DNA of 57,372 nucleotides, taken from Amphritea sp. (GTDB taxonomy: Bacteria > Pseudomonadota > Gammaproteobacteria > Pseudomonadales > Balneatricaceae). The position numbers and the translations under genes were made by a program. Of the stretch, positions 6,430 to 15,331 are shown piece after piece. Where the stretch lies: contig JAOXSA010000082.1 in assembly GCA_025800245.1 (NCBI GenBank), positions 1-57,372 of the forward strand. The letters run 5' to 3'. The notes below the pieces were generated by a model. That model was given only the letters and a program-made list of their open reading frames with translations, made no database searches and was not told where the DNA came from. How positions within the stretch are numbered: position 1 is the first letter of the stretch; each line of letters starts with the position of its first letter.

Positions 6430-9075
6430 ATGAGTCAGTCTGTTACTGATCAGCCATCTGTTATCTACCTCAGGGACTACCAGGTACCGGCGTATCTGGT
6501 GAAGAGCACAGAGCTGCGATTCGAACTGGAAGAGCAGCAAACTCTGGTGCGCTCAACAGTACATTACTCACTTAACCCGGATTCTGGCGACCGCAAACCT
6601 GCATTGGTTCTGGATGGTCATGCATCGCTGGAACTGCAGCGGCTGAGTATCGATGGCCAGGTTCTCAGCAGTCAGGATTTTCAGCGTATCGAAGAGCAGC
6701 TGATCATCGAGCATGTGCCGGCGGACTTTACGCTCGAATGTGTGACCCGGATTGAGCCTCAGAACAATACTGCACTTGAAGGGCTTTATAAGTCTGATGG
6801 TATGTTCTGTACTCAGTGTGAAGCGGAAGGTTTTCGACGGATTACCTTCTATCAGGATCGTCCGGACGTCATGGCCACCTTTACCACAACCATCGTTGCT
6901 GACCGGGCTCGCTACCCGGTGCTGCTGTCTAACGGCAACCCCGTCGATAGTGGTGATGAGGATGATGGACGCCACTGGGTGCGCTGGGAAGATCCTTTTG
7001 CCAAACCTGCTTACCTGTTTGCACTGGTTGCCGGAGATCTGCAGTACATTGAAGATAGCTATACCACTGCATCCGGCCGCGAGGTTCAGCTGAAGATCTA
7101 CGCAGAACCGAAGGATCTGGATAAGCTCGACTATGCCATGCTGTCTCTGAAGCGTTCAATGCAATGGGATGAGCAGGTTTATGGCCGGGAGTATGATCTT
7201 GATATATTTATGATTGTCGCCGTGGATTTTTTCAATATGGGGGCGATGGAAAATAAAGGTCTGAATATTTTCAATACCTCCTGTGTTCTGGCTCACCCAC
7301 AGACTACCGTGGATGGGGCTTTCCAGCGCGTCGAAGGGGTTGTTGCTCACGAATATTTCCATAATTGGTCCGGTAACCGGGTAACCTGTCGTGACTGGTT
7401 CCAGCTGAGCCTGAAAGAGGGCTTTACTGTATTCCGTGATGCCGAATTCTCGGCCGATATGAACTCCCGTACAGTGAAGCGTATTGAAGATGTCACGTTG
7501 CTGCGAACTGCTCAGTTTGCGGAAGATGCCGGACCGATGTCTCATCCGGTGCGGCCGGCATCGTTCATTGAAATCTCTAACTTTTACACCCTGACAGTTT
7601 ATGAGAAAGGCGCAGAAGTGGTGCGCATGCTTCATACCCTGTTGGGGCCTGAACAGTTCCGTAAAGGCTCTGATATCTATTTTGAACGTCATGATGGTCA
7701 GGCTGTGACAACCGATGATTTTGTTCAGGCGATGGCGGATGCCAGCGGTCGGGATATGAGCCGGTTCAAGCTCTGGTACAGTCAGGCTGGCACGCCACAG
7801 GTTAGCGTCACCAGTGAATATGATGCAGATAATCAGCGTTATATGCTGCATATGCATCAAAGCTGCCCGCCAACACCGGATATGTCCACCAAGCAACCTT
7901 TCCTGATTCCGGTTGCCGTGGGGCTTATCGACGCTGAAGGGCGTGATATGTCATTGGCAAACGGCCAGACCACGGAAGTGCTTGAGTTGGTATCCACCGA
8001 GCAGAGTTTTGTGTTTGAGAATATTACCGAAGAACCGGTACCTTCTCTGCTGCGAGGCTTCTCTGCGCCGGTCAAACTGCGTTATGGCTATAGCCCGGAA
8101 CAGTTGGTATTCCTGATGCAGCATGACAGCGACGGCTTTAATCGCTGGGATGCAGCTCAGCAACTGGCGGTGGGGATTATGCAGTCCCTGATTACGGATT
8201 ATCAGCAGCAGCGTGAGCTGCAACTGTCACCGGCACTGATTGATGCCTATCGTCAGGTGCTTGGAGACGTGTCGCTGGATAAGGCGATGGTGGCAAAAGT
8301 ACTGACCCTGCCTTCAGAGGCTTACCTCAGTGAACTGGCAGAAGAAATTGATGTCGATGCTATTCATGCGGTACGCCAGTTTGTGCGTAAGACCCTGGCA
8401 CTGGCGCTGGAGGATGAATTCCAGCAGGTATATCAGGATCTGACGTCCGATAGTGCCTACAGCCCTGATGCTAAAGCGGTGGCTCGTCGCAGTCTGAGAA
8501 ATCTTGCTCTGGGTTATTTGCTGGCTACTGAGAACGAAGCACACCTGGCATTGGCGGAGGCACAGTTTGCTCAGGCAGATAATATGACTGACAGTATGGC
8601 TGCGCTGAGCCTGGTCTGTCATTCGGTGCATGAGCAAAGCGCGGCAACGATGCTGGAGACTTTCTACCAGCGTTGGCAGCATGAGGCGCTGGTGGTAAAT
8701 CAGTGGCTCAGTGTACAGGCCAGTGATACTAAGCCAGGCGCTCTGCAAAGGGTTCAGACGTTGCTTGAGCATCCGGCATATGATGGTAACAATCCGAACA
8801 AGATCCGATCGGTTATCGCGGTGTTCTGTGGTCAGAACATGGTGAACTTTCATAATACTGACGGTTCGGGCTACCGTTTTCTGGCCGATCAGATTATGGT
8901 ATTGAATAAGAAGAACCCACAGATCGCTGCGCGGTTGTTGACACCGCTGACCCGCTGGAAGAAATACTCCGGTCAGCGTCAGGATCTGATGAAGGCTGAA
9001 CTGGAGCGAATCCGGACCAGCGGTGATCTGTCGAAAGATGTATTTGAGGTTGTGAGCAAGAGTCTTGCTCAGTAA
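6430..9075 (+). CDS. pepN: aminopeptidase N (M1 family)
   Basis: PepN is the main broad-specificity cytoplasmic aminopeptidase in gammaproteobacteria. The 881-aa protein has the M1 layout: N-terminal beta domain, thermolysin-like catalytic domain and a long helical C-terminal domain. The exopeptidase motif GAMENKG lies near residue 270, the zinc motif HEYFHNW near 306 with the third ligand Glu in LKEGFTVFRD near 330. Length agrees with E. coli PepN (870 aa). GGGGAT precedes the ATG, and a 92-base gap separates it from the DUF2797 gene. Confidence 0.97.
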   Translation: MSQSVTDQPSVIYLRDYQVPAYLVKSTELRFELEEQQTLVRSTVHYSLNPDSGDRKPALVLDGHASLELQRLSIDGQVLSSQDFQRIEEQLIIEHVPADFTLECVTRIEPQNNTALEGLYKSDGMFCTQCEAEGFRRITFYQDRPDVMATFTTTIVADRARYPVLLSNGNPVDSGDEDDGRHWVRWEDPFAKPAYLFALVAGDLQYIEDSYTTASGREVQLKIYAEPKDLDKLDYAMLSLKRSMQWDEQVYGREYDLDIFMIVAVDFFNMGAMENKGLNIFNTSCVLAHPQTTVDGAFQRVEGVVAHEYFHNWSGNRVTCRDWFQLSLKEGFTVFRDAEFSADMNSRTVKRIEDVTLLRTAQFAEDAGPMSHPVRPASFIEISNFYTLTVYEKGAEVVRMLHTLLGPEQFRKGSDIYFERHDGQAVTTDDFVQAMADASGRDMSRFKLWYSQAGTPQVSVTSEYDADNQRYMLHMHQSCPPTPDMSTKQPFLIPVAVGLIDAEGRDMSLANGQTTEVLELVSTEQSFVFENITEEPVPSLLRGFSAPVKLRYGYSPEQLVFLMQHDSDGFNRWDAAQQLAVGIMQSLITDYQQQRELQLSPALIDAYRQVLGDVSLDKAMVAKVLTLPSEAYLSELAEEIDVDAIHAVRQFVRKTLALALEDEFQQVYQDLTSDSAYSPDAKAVARRSLRNLALGYLLATENEAHLALAEAQFAQADNMTDSMAALSLVCHSVHEQSAATMLETFYQRWQHEALVVNQWLSVQASDTKPGALQRVQTLLEHPAYDGNNPNKIRSVIAVFCGQNMVNFHNTDGSGYRFLADQIMVLNKKNPQIAARLLTPLTRWKKYSGQRQDLMKAELERIRTSGDLSKDVFEVVSKSLAQ

Positions 9076-9111
9076 TGGTATTTGTTGATAGCTAAATTTT
9101 TAAGGACACAG

Positions 9112-9501
9112 ATGATGGAACGTACTCTACCTGCTCAGGATAAATTTGATCTGCAGCAGAATTACCGTCGCTATCTTAAGTTTCAGGATCAGTATGAGGC
9201 GGCATTTGAGAAGCTGAAGTCTGCCAAGGCCAGCCGGGTCTGGCTGGCGGCACTGGTTGCCCTGCTGTTCAGCTTTGCATCGGAATTCTTTCTGGGCGCT
9301 GCGTTTGCCCTGTTTGCACTGTATTTCTACCGTATGGCAGTTGCCTGGTATGAAAGCTTCCAGATTGATGAAGGGCGTGAAGAGGTGTTGCGCTGGTTTG
9401 GCAGTAAAGGGTTGCGTTTTGAAGGCCGCATTCTTTATTTCCGTGACGATTCAATGCTGGAAACGCCGCTGGATCCTTTCGCTGAAGAGATCTACGGCTG
9501 A
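9112..9501 (+). CDS. small membrane protein of unknown function
   Basis: The 129-aa protein has a charged N-terminal helix (about 1-45), two close hydrophobic stretches (about 45-85, WLAALVALLFSFASEFFLG and AAFALFALYFYRMAVAW) that could form a membrane hairpin, and a hydrophilic tail ending in a pattern of aromatic and acidic residues. I do not recognise the family. AAGGA at 9102-9106 supports an ATG at 9112 or 9115; an upstream TTG at 9082 lacks a binding site. It lies 36 bases after pepN and 21 before the AlbA_2 gene. Confidence 0.7.
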   Translation: MMERTLPAQDKFDLQQNYRRYLKFQDQYEAAFEKLKSAKASRVWLAALVALLFSFASEFFLGAAFALFALYFYRMAVAWYESFQIDEGREEVLRWFGSKGLRFEGRILYFRDDSMLETPLDPFAEEIYG

Positions 9502-9522
9502 TTCTGTCGCTCAGACTGAGCT

Positions 9523-10332
9523 ATGAAGCGTGAATACCGGGGGATCAGTAGTCGGGCCAGAAGCCTGCTGGGTAAGCCCGAAGGTATTGATGTTGACTTT
9601 AAGCGGGAGAGCAATGGCATAAAAAGCCGTGATCTTGTCTCTTTCGCTAACTCTTCTCAGGGCGGTGCGATCCTGGTGGGGGTGGATGAGTACACCACCC
9701 GGGATGGTCTGCAGCGGGGGCGTGTGGTCGGCTGTGACGTTGATGACAGTGCCCGCCTCAGTCTGATCAATAAAGCGACCGACTGTTATCCGATCGTGGA
9801 TATCGAGGTAATCGTCGAGAATATTGCACGCAAGCCATTTTTCCGTATCGAAATCCCTCCTGGCGGTAAGCGTCCTTACTGTACCCAGCGGGGCGAGTAT
9901 GCAATTCGTGCAGATGCTCGCTCCCGTGCACTTTATCCCGAAGAGTTGCTGGCCATGTTTATGGACCGTGAAGGTGAGTTGTTTCTGTCACGCTTCCGGG
10001 AAGCGGTTTTTCAGCTTGAGCAGCGTCTCGGGCAGATGGACCATGCCTTTGGCTCCGGCATGTTGCAGTTAACTGATCACCTTGATGAACTGGATCGTCA
10101 GGTTCGACGTACACTGGTGAGAGTCGATCAGATGACCGATAGCGCGAAAAAGCGTTCCCGTACTATGTTGCAGGTATTGCGTGATTCTCAGGAAGGTATT
10201 GCCGGGCTTGAAACGATGCTGGAGGCTCAGCATGGTCAGCCGGTAGCACGTATAGAGCTGCTACGGGATATTCAGAAGCGGCTCAACGAACTGACTGAAA
10301 ACCTTTCGCATAACGGAGACAGCGATGCCTGA
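9523..10332 (+). CDS. AlbA_2 (Schlafen-like) domain protein with C-terminal coiled coil
   Basis: The 269-aa protein begins with an AlbA_2 domain (formerly AAA_4; about residues 15-140): DVDFKRE, FANSSQGGAILVGVD and IRADARSRALYPEE are the typical blocks. This nucleic-acid-binding fold occurs in ATP-dependent helicase-like regulators, Schlafen-like proteins and some defence proteins. The C-terminal third is a long amphipathic helix with heptad character (LDELDRQVRRTLVRVDQMTD...), probably oligomerising. There is no helicase or winged-helix part. It overlaps the following HAD gene by 8 bases, so the two are translationally coupled. Function unknown. Confidence 0.75.
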   Translation: MKREYRGISSRARSLLGKPEGIDVDFKRESNGIKSRDLVSFANSSQGGAILVGVDEYTTRDGLQRGRVVGCDVDDSARLSLINKATDCYPIVDIEVIVENIARKPFFRIEIPPGGKRPYCTQRGEYAIRADARSRALYPEELLAMFMDREGELFLSRFREAVFQLEQRLGQMDHAFGSGMLQLTDHLDELDRQVRRTLVRVDQMTDSAKKRSRTMLQVLRDSQEGIAGLETMLEAQHGQPVARIELLRDIQKRLNELTENLSHNGDSDA

Positions 10333-10930
10333 ACAGCTGCGCGAGGCCCGGGTCTGGGTGTTTGATCTGGACGGAACTCTGACTCAGCCGGTACATGATT
10401 TTGAGCATATACGTGCGGAGCTTGGCCTTGCGTCGGGAAGTGATATTCTGGCGACCATAGCCGCCCGGCCAGAGGCTGAACAGGTGCGCCTGAATGAGCG
10501 TCTGGATGAGCTTGAGTTATTTTATGCGCGGCAGGCGCAGCCTGCATCCGGTGCCTATAATCTTATATATGAGCTGGCTCAGAAGGGGTGTCATCTTGGC
10601 ATTCTGACCAGGAATAAACGGGAGTTTGCGCTCAGCTCACTGGCTGCCATCGGAGTGGCGCAGTTCTTTGATGAAGTCGCTGTATTGGGAAGGGATGAGG
10701 CCCGGGCTAAACCTGACCCAGAAGGCATTCACCTGTTGCTGGATTACTGGCAGGCGGATGCTGAGCAGGGCGTCATGATCGGCGATTTCCGCTTCGACAT
10801 GGAGGTAGGCCGTGCTGCGGGGCTGACGACGGTGCATGTAGGGCATCATAACGGTGCTGAATGGCCGGAGTTAACTGATATTCGGGTAGATACACTGGAT
10901 CAGTTGCAGCTGCTGCTCGTTGGTCAGTAA
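10325..10930 (+). CDS. HAD-family phosphatase
   Basis: The 201-aa protein is a haloacid dehalogenase-type hydrolase. Motif I is VFDLDGTLT (nucleophile Asp and acid/base Asp), motif II is ILTRNKR, motif III is the Lys in AKPDPEG and motif IV is MIGDFRFDMEVGRAAG. A small helical cap lies between motifs I and II, as in phosphoglycolate-phosphatase-like members. The substrate is not evident. The start codon lies within the last codons of the AlbA_2 gene, which points to joint expression. Confidence 0.88.
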   Translation: MPEQLREARVWVFDLDGTLTQPVHDFEHIRAELGLASGSDILATIAARPEAEQVRLNERLDELELFYARQAQPASGAYNLIYELAQKGCHLGILTRNKREFALSSLAAIGVAQFFDEVAVLGRDEARAKPDPEGIHLLLDYWQADAEQGVMIGDFRFDMEVGRAAGLTTVHVGHHNGAEWPELTDIRVDTLDQLQLLLVGQ

Positions 10931-10965
10931 ATACGACCAGACAATATCCCTTCTTCTGATCGGGG

Positions 10966-10981
10966 CTTGACTCCTGTCAAG
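10966..10981. promoter_or_regulatory. perfect palindrome CTTGAC-N4-GTCAAG before the hemerythrin gene
   Basis: Two six-base arms pair perfectly across TCCT. TTGACT within the left arm (10967-10972) would serve as a -35 box, with a poor -10 (TAAGGC) 18 bases downstream, so a bound dimer would cover the promoter. It is a candidate operator for the hemerythrin gene that starts 48 bases later; the regulator is unknown. Confidence 0.4.
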
Positions 10982-11029
10982 ATCATTTCATAAGGCTCAG
11001 ATATAGTGTTTGTTCCACAGGAGGATGCT

Positions 11030-11578
11030 ATGACTGTACTTACCGAGTTACATCAGGATCATGTTAATCTCAACAAGTTGTTGGCGGTGTTGCAGAACAA
11101 GCTGGAACGCCTTAAGCACGGTGAGATGCCTAATTTTATTCTGCTGGCCGATGCGGTCGACTATATCAGTAATTATGCTGATGCTTACCACCACCCCCGC
11201 GAAGACGAGATGTATGCTTATTTCAGTGATGCCGGAGAGCCTGAACTGAAAGAGGCGATTGCCCAGTGTTGTGAAGATCACCGTACCCTGAAGCAGTACA
11301 GCACTGAACTGCTGGAGGCTGTGGACTGCATTCTGAACGACGCTGTTGTACCTATGGATCAGTTTGTCGCCAAGCTGGAGGCTTTCCTGGACCACCAGAT
11401 TGATCATCTGAATCTGGAGGAGGGCACTATCTTTCCGTTGCTGGATGACATGACCACGGATGAGCAGTGGCGCGAGCTGGAACAGAAATTACCGAAAATG
11501 GATGATCCATTGTTTGGTGAGCAGCAGAAAGAGCGTTATATCGAGCTCTATACTGAGTTGCTGCAGGATATGCGCTGA
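11030..11578 (+). CDS. hemerythrin domain (HHE) protein
   Basis: The 182-aa protein is a four-helix di-iron protein of the HHE type. Ligand-bearing blocks are LHQDHVNL near residue 5, YHHPREDEMYAYF near 52, CCEDHRTLKQYS near 83 and DHQIDHLNLEEGTIFP near 125. Related proteins bind oxygen or nitric oxide or take part in repairing iron-sulfur clusters; which applies here is unknown. A perfect AGGAGG at 11019-11024 fixes the start at 11030. A palindrome lies upstream. It converges with the GGDEF gene on the other strand, with only six bases between the stops and no terminator between them. Confidence 0.88.
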   Translation: MTVLTELHQDHVNLNKLLAVLQNKLERLKHGEMPNFILLADAVDYISNYADAYHHPREDEMYAYFSDAGEPELKEAIAQCCEDHRTLKQYSTELLEAVDCILNDAVVPMDQFVAKLEAFLDHQIDHLNLEEGTIFPLLDDMTTDEQWRELEQKLPKMDDPLFGEQQKERYIELYTELLQDMR

Positions 11579-11584
11579 AACGGA

Positions 11585-12709
11585 TCAGGCACTGTTGCGC
11601 TGGGATTCCGGGCGTGGCAGTGCCAGCGGGCTGAACTCTACCCGGTTTCTGCCATTGTGTTTGGCTTTGTAAACCGCTTTATCTGCAGCCATCAGCAGAG
11701 CATGAGACAGCTGGTCGAGGCTGGCGTGATCGTATAATGCGGGCTCGCAACTGCAGACACCGATAGAGCTGCTGATCCGGAAAGGCTGATTATCATTGCT
11801 GTGAACGATCATGCGCAGGATCTTTTCCCGCAGGCTGTCGGCGACATTCGCGGCCTTATCGCTGTCACAGTCCGGTAGCAGAATGGCAAATTCTTCGCCG
11901 CCGTACCGGGCGACAAAGTCTGTTTTTCGCAGGCTCTTCTTCAATAGCTGGCCGACCGAGCTGAGCACTTTATCGCCGATCTGATGGCCGTAGTTGTCGT
12001 TGACCAGTTTAAAGTAATCAAGATCGACAAACAGGCAGCTGATCGGTTTGTTGTTGCGGCTGGCGCGGGAAAGCTCCCGGATAATTTCCTGATCAAACGA
12101 TCTGCGGTTGTTTACCTTGGTCAGCATGTCGATGATGCTGAGGCGCTTGAGGTTCTGTTGGTTAATGCAGTTTTCAATGCAGACTGCGATTACTGACGCC
12201 AGGTGGCCGATATAGTCGTAATCGAAATGCTCGCTGTAACGGTTAGGGTCGTTGCTACCCAGGTGCAGACTCCCGATCAGGCAGTTGTGTCTTACCAGGG
12301 GGAGCAGTGCGCTACTGAGAATATATGTGGTACTTGGAAAAGCCAGCTTTTTCAGCGGTGTGCTGAGTTCGCCAACCCGCAGTTCCGGTTCCGGGAAAAT
12401 GCTTTTCAGCAGGCGCTGATTATTGACAAAGCGAAGGCTGTGCCCAGGTTGGGGAGGAACATAATCTTCCAGCAGATCCCGTGCTGCGTTTTCCGGATCG
12501 AACAGAATCAGGTTCACGGATGTCAGGCGAAAATACTCCCTGAATTCCACCAGAATAAGATCCAGTAGCTCATCCAGTTTGTTACAACCGAGCAGACGTA
12601 TTTCCATCTCAAAGAAAGAATGCAAGATCGCCTGATTACGCTCAACCTTACTGCTCATCAGGTTGAGTGCGCGGCGTAAATCCTTGTTCTCTTTTTCCGT
12701 TGATCCCAT
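11585..12709 (-). CDS. GAF-like (DUF484) GGDEF diguanylate cyclase
   Basis: The 374-aa protein starts with a coiled-coil helix, then a DUF484/GAF-like sensor domain (about 40-190), then a GGDEF domain (about 200-365). The active site is RYGGEEF and a complete RKTD I-site sits five residues earlier, so it should synthesise c-di-GMP with feedback control. No membrane helix is present. I choose the ATG at 12709; a TTG at 12736 would add nine residues. It is on the minus strand, and the next minus-strand gene upstream ends in its own terminator at 12867-12900, so this gene has a separate promoter. Confidence 0.9.
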   Translation of the reverse strand: MGSTEKENKDLRRALNLMSSKVERNQAILHSFFEMEIRLLGCNKLDELLDLILVEFREYFRLTSVNLILFDPENAARDLLEDYVPPQPGHSLRFVNNQRLLKSIFPEPELRVGELSTPLKKLAFPSTTYILSSALLPLVRHNCLIGSLHLGSNDPNRYSEHFDYDYIGHLASVIAVCIENCINQQNLKRLSIIDMLTKVNNRRSFDQEIIRELSRASRNNKPISCLFVDLDYFKLVNDNYGHQIGDKVLSSVGQLLKKSLRKTDFVARYGGEEFAILLPDCDSDKAANVADSLREKILRMIVHSNDNQPFRISSSIGVCSCEPALYDHASLDQLSHALLMAADKAVYKAKHNGRNRVEFSPLALPRPESQRNSA

Positions 12710-12866
12710 ATCCGGCCTGTATCCGCCTGTTTCCAAATCAGGTTATCGGCAACTGATCCCTACTATAAAGCAAAAAACCGCCGGGAAAGACGTATTTATT
12801 GTGCGGGAACCGGTTCCGGTGGTACCGGTTGTACTGCAGGCCAGATATGGCGGGCTTTTATATGAG

Positions 12867-12900
12867 AAAACCCGCTCCCCAAAGTGGGTAGCGGGCTTTT
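12867..12900 (-). terminator. intrinsic terminator, bidirectional form
   Basis: CCCGCT at 12871-12876 pairs with AGCGGG at 12890-12895, extended by CCC/GGG inside, with an A run before and a T run after. On the minus strand it ends the transcript of the 89-aa gene that stops at 12929. No plus-strand gene ends nearby. Confidence 0.75.
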
Positions 12901-12928
12901 GAATTCGTTGGCATTCAGCGGATGGTGA

Positions 12929-13198
12929 TCAGGCCATTGGGCTGTGTTCCGGATGTGTCTGAATAAAATGATTCAACACTCTGCGCAGAACCTGTTCGTG
13001 TGCTGTGTCGCCTTTTCGTTGTGCCTTGGCAATGTCGTCAAGGATGATTTTTTTCACTTTGCTCTCGCCGTCATGGGTGACCAGATAGTTACCCATAGCC
13101 ATAGCGATAATCGGGTCCGTGTGCTCATGCTCAGCGATGGCTTCAACTTCATCCTGAGTGAGATCGCTCATATCAAGGCACTCTTCATAAGTCAGCAT
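12929..13198 (-). CDS. conserved-looking 89-aa hypothetical protein
   Basis: This small soluble protein is mostly helical, with an acidic N-terminal half (DLTQDEVEAIAEHEHTDP) and a basic central helix (ESKVKKIILDDIAKAQRKGD). AAGGGGA lies at a good distance before the ATG, and a clear terminator follows, so it is very likely a real gene. The DLTQDEVEAIAEHE segment could be a helix-turn-helix-like or hinge helix, but I recognise no family and assign no function. Confidence 0.7.
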   Translation of the reverse strand: MLTYEECLDMSDLTQDEVEAIAEHEHTDPIIAMAMGNYLVTHDGESKVKKIILDDIAKAQRKGDTAHEQVLRRVLNHFIQTHPEHSPMA

Positions 13199-13427
13199 CT
13201 TGGTGTCCCCTTGTTATTGTCATGCTGTTAGTCGGAAGGCACATCGTGTCGATGTACTACTGCCCGCTGAGTAAAGTTTAGGCACGGGTTGGTTATTTCT
13301 CTAACTCATTTCAGCAATATTTTTTTATAACTTTATGCAATGGGCTGATTTTGTCCTGTGAGCAGCGATCTGTTGCGGAATCGGTTACAATTTTGCCTGT
13401 AAAAACAATGTCATAATGAGGTCGGAA

Positions 13428-14042
13428 ATGATTATTGATCTGGATCAGTTAAGTGCTAATCAGGCCTATTTCGCCATGACGCAGACGGTGATTCCACGTC
13501 CGGTGGCCTGGGTGCTGACCGAGCACGATAATGGCAGTTACAACGTTGCACCGTTTTCCTATTTTTCGGCAGTCTGCAGTGATCCGCCGTTGCTGATGTT
13601 TTCTGTTGGCCATAAACCGGATGGCTCGCTTAAAGATACCTACCACAATATTCTTCAGCGAAAAGAATTTGTCGTGCACATTGCAGGTTGTGATCAGGCG
13701 CAAGCCGTGACTAAAACCGCTAAAGGATTGGCGTTGGGAGAATCTGAGCTGGATTATGCAGGCTTGGAAACAGAGCTGTTTGACGGTTCGCCGTTACCGC
13801 GTATTGCCGGAGCGCCGATCGCAATGCAGTGTGAACTGTATGAGGTAAAGGAGATCGGCAATAAGCCGCAATTCCTGGTGTTTGGTCGTGTAAAGCAGAT
13901 GTTTATTGCGGATGAGGCGGTATCGCTGGATGACAAGGGCAGACTTAAAGTCAGTGCCAGCAGTGTGAATCCGCTGGCCCGGCTGGGTGGTTCAGATTAT
14001 GTTACTTTCGGTGATATTCTAACTATCCCTCGTGAGCTGTGA
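13428..14042 (+). CDS. flavin reductase-like FMN-binding protein
   Basis: The 204-aa protein belongs to the flavin reductase-like split-barrel family that binds FMN. Blocks include VIPRPVAWVLT near residue 20, NVAPFSYFSAVCSDPPLLMF near 39, and EFVVHIA near 80. Members reduce flavin with NAD(P)H or serve as partners of monooxygenases. No monooxygenase gene is near, so the partner is unknown. GAGG at 13418-13421 supports the ATG at 13428; an ATG at 13416 would add four residues. Its neighbour upstream is divergent. Confidence 0.85.
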   Translation: MIIDLDQLSANQAYFAMTQTVIPRPVAWVLTEHDNGSYNVAPFSYFSAVCSDPPLLMFSVGHKPDGSLKDTYHNILQRKEFVVHIAGCDQAQAVTKTAKGLALGESELDYAGLETELFDGSPLPRIAGAPIAMQCELYEVKEIGNKPQFLVFGRVKQMFIADEAVSLDDKGRLKVSASSVNPLARLGGSDYVTFGDILTIPREL

Positions 14043-14085
14043 GGCAAAAGGTTCTGATACGGGGGGAAGAGAATCGGAGAGGAGA

Positions 14086-15243
14086 TCACTCTTTGCGAAA
14101 AGGTAATCGTTCCTGCAGATAGGCCATGTCTTCCCTGAGAAGCTGTTCCTCTTCCCGGCAGAACTTTTCAACAGGTTCACGAAAGCCCGGTTCTGCCAGC
14201 CAGTGCAGTGACCAGGTTTCGATCGGCTCAAAGCCTCGCTGAACTTTGTGCTCGCCCTGTGCGCCAGGATCAAAGCGGTTCAGCTTTTCCTGTATGCAGT
14301 ACTCAATTCCCTGGTAGTAACAGGTTTCAAAATGGAGGCTGTCATATTCCGCCAATGCGCCCCAGTAACGGCCATAGAGGGTGTCATTGCCGATAAAACA
14401 GAGGGCCCCGGCAACCGGTTGCTGGTGGTCTTCAGCAAAGCAGATCATCAGTTGTTCGGGCATGGTGTCCCTTAACAGCTGAAAGAACTCTCTGGTCAGA
14501 TAGCCCTGACGACCCCGCTTCAGGTAGGTTATCTGGTAAAAATCATAGAACTGATCCAGTTGCTGGTCGGTCAGTTGCGTGCCTTTGACGAATCGATGGC
14601 TGATAGCCTGCTGTTCAATCTTCTGTCGCTCTTTACGCAGGTTTTTGCGTTTTCGTGAACTGAAACTCGCCAGAAAATCATCAAAGTCATGGTAGTCGTG
14701 ATTAAACCAGTGATATTGCATCCCCAGGCGCTGGGTGGTGCCTGTGGCGCTCATGCGGGATCTGTTGGCATCAGGTAAAAACAGACCATGCCAGCCGGAC
14801 AGGTTGTGTTTGACTGCCAGTTCCTGCAGTGCTGCCAGAATTTGCTGGCTCAGGCGACTGGTATCAGATTCTGATAGCGATGGATCGATCTGCAGGCGAG
14901 GGCCGGTGCAGGGCGTAAACGGGATAGCGCTGAGAAGTTTCGGATAATACTGCAGGCCATAGCGCTGATAGGCTTCGGCCCAGGCCCAGTCAAACACGTA
15001 TTCGCCATAGGAATGGCGTTTAATGTAAAGCGGCAGTATAGCGATCGCTTTCTTGTCAGCCTGATCGCCATCGAAAGCAACCATATGACAGGCTTGCCAG
15101 CCGGTTTCCGGTGTGGCGCTGCCGCTGTTTTCCAGTGCGCTGAGATATTCGTGACGCAGGAACGGGTAGTCCGTACCACTTAATCCGTTCCACAGATCTG
15201 CGTCGATCTCATTGATACTACTGAAAAAATTGAATTGCAGCAT
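14086..15243 (-). CDS. FemAB-like / GNAT-fold acyltransferase (PF04339 type)
   Basis: The 385-aa protein matches the family described as peptidoglycan biosynthesis/recognition or FemAB-like GNAT proteins. N-terminal block: DADLWNGLSGTDYPFLRHEY; central: LLSAIPFTPCTGPRL; later FLASFSSRKRKNLRKERQK and a C-terminal HFETCYYQGIEYCI. Such proteins have two GNAT-like halves; their substrates are poorly known. It is encoded divergently from the HIT gene, with 88 bases between the start codons, and converges on the flavin reductase gene. Confidence 0.85.
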   Translation of the reverse strand: MLQFNFFSSINEIDADLWNGLSGTDYPFLRHEYLSALENSGSATPETGWQACHMVAFDGDQADKKAIAILPLYIKRHSYGEYVFDWAWAEAYQRYGLQYYPKLLSAIPFTPCTGPRLQIDPSLSESDTSRLSQQILAALQELAVKHNLSGWHGLFLPDANRSRMSATGTTQRLGMQYHWFNHDYHDFDDFLASFSSRKRKNLRKERQKIEQQAISHRFVKGTQLTDQQLDQFYDFYQITYLKRGRQGYLTREFFQLLRDTMPEQLMICFAEDHQQPVAGALCFIGNDTLYGRYWGALAEYDSLHFETCYYQGIEYCIQEKLNRFDPGAQGEHKVQRGFEPIETWSLHWLAEPGFREPVEKFCREEEQLLREDMAYLQERLPFRKE

Positions 15244-15331
15244 ATTGTCCTATACTTTTATGGCCGGGTCTCAGGCATGCCTGACTTGTTTGAGGCTTCC
15301 GCAAAAATACCCTTACGTCTGGAGAAGCACA

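Noticed and set aside
7156..7896. Long minus-strand frame inside pepN
   Set aside because: It lies fully within the catalytic domain of pepN on the other strand and is explained by codon bias.
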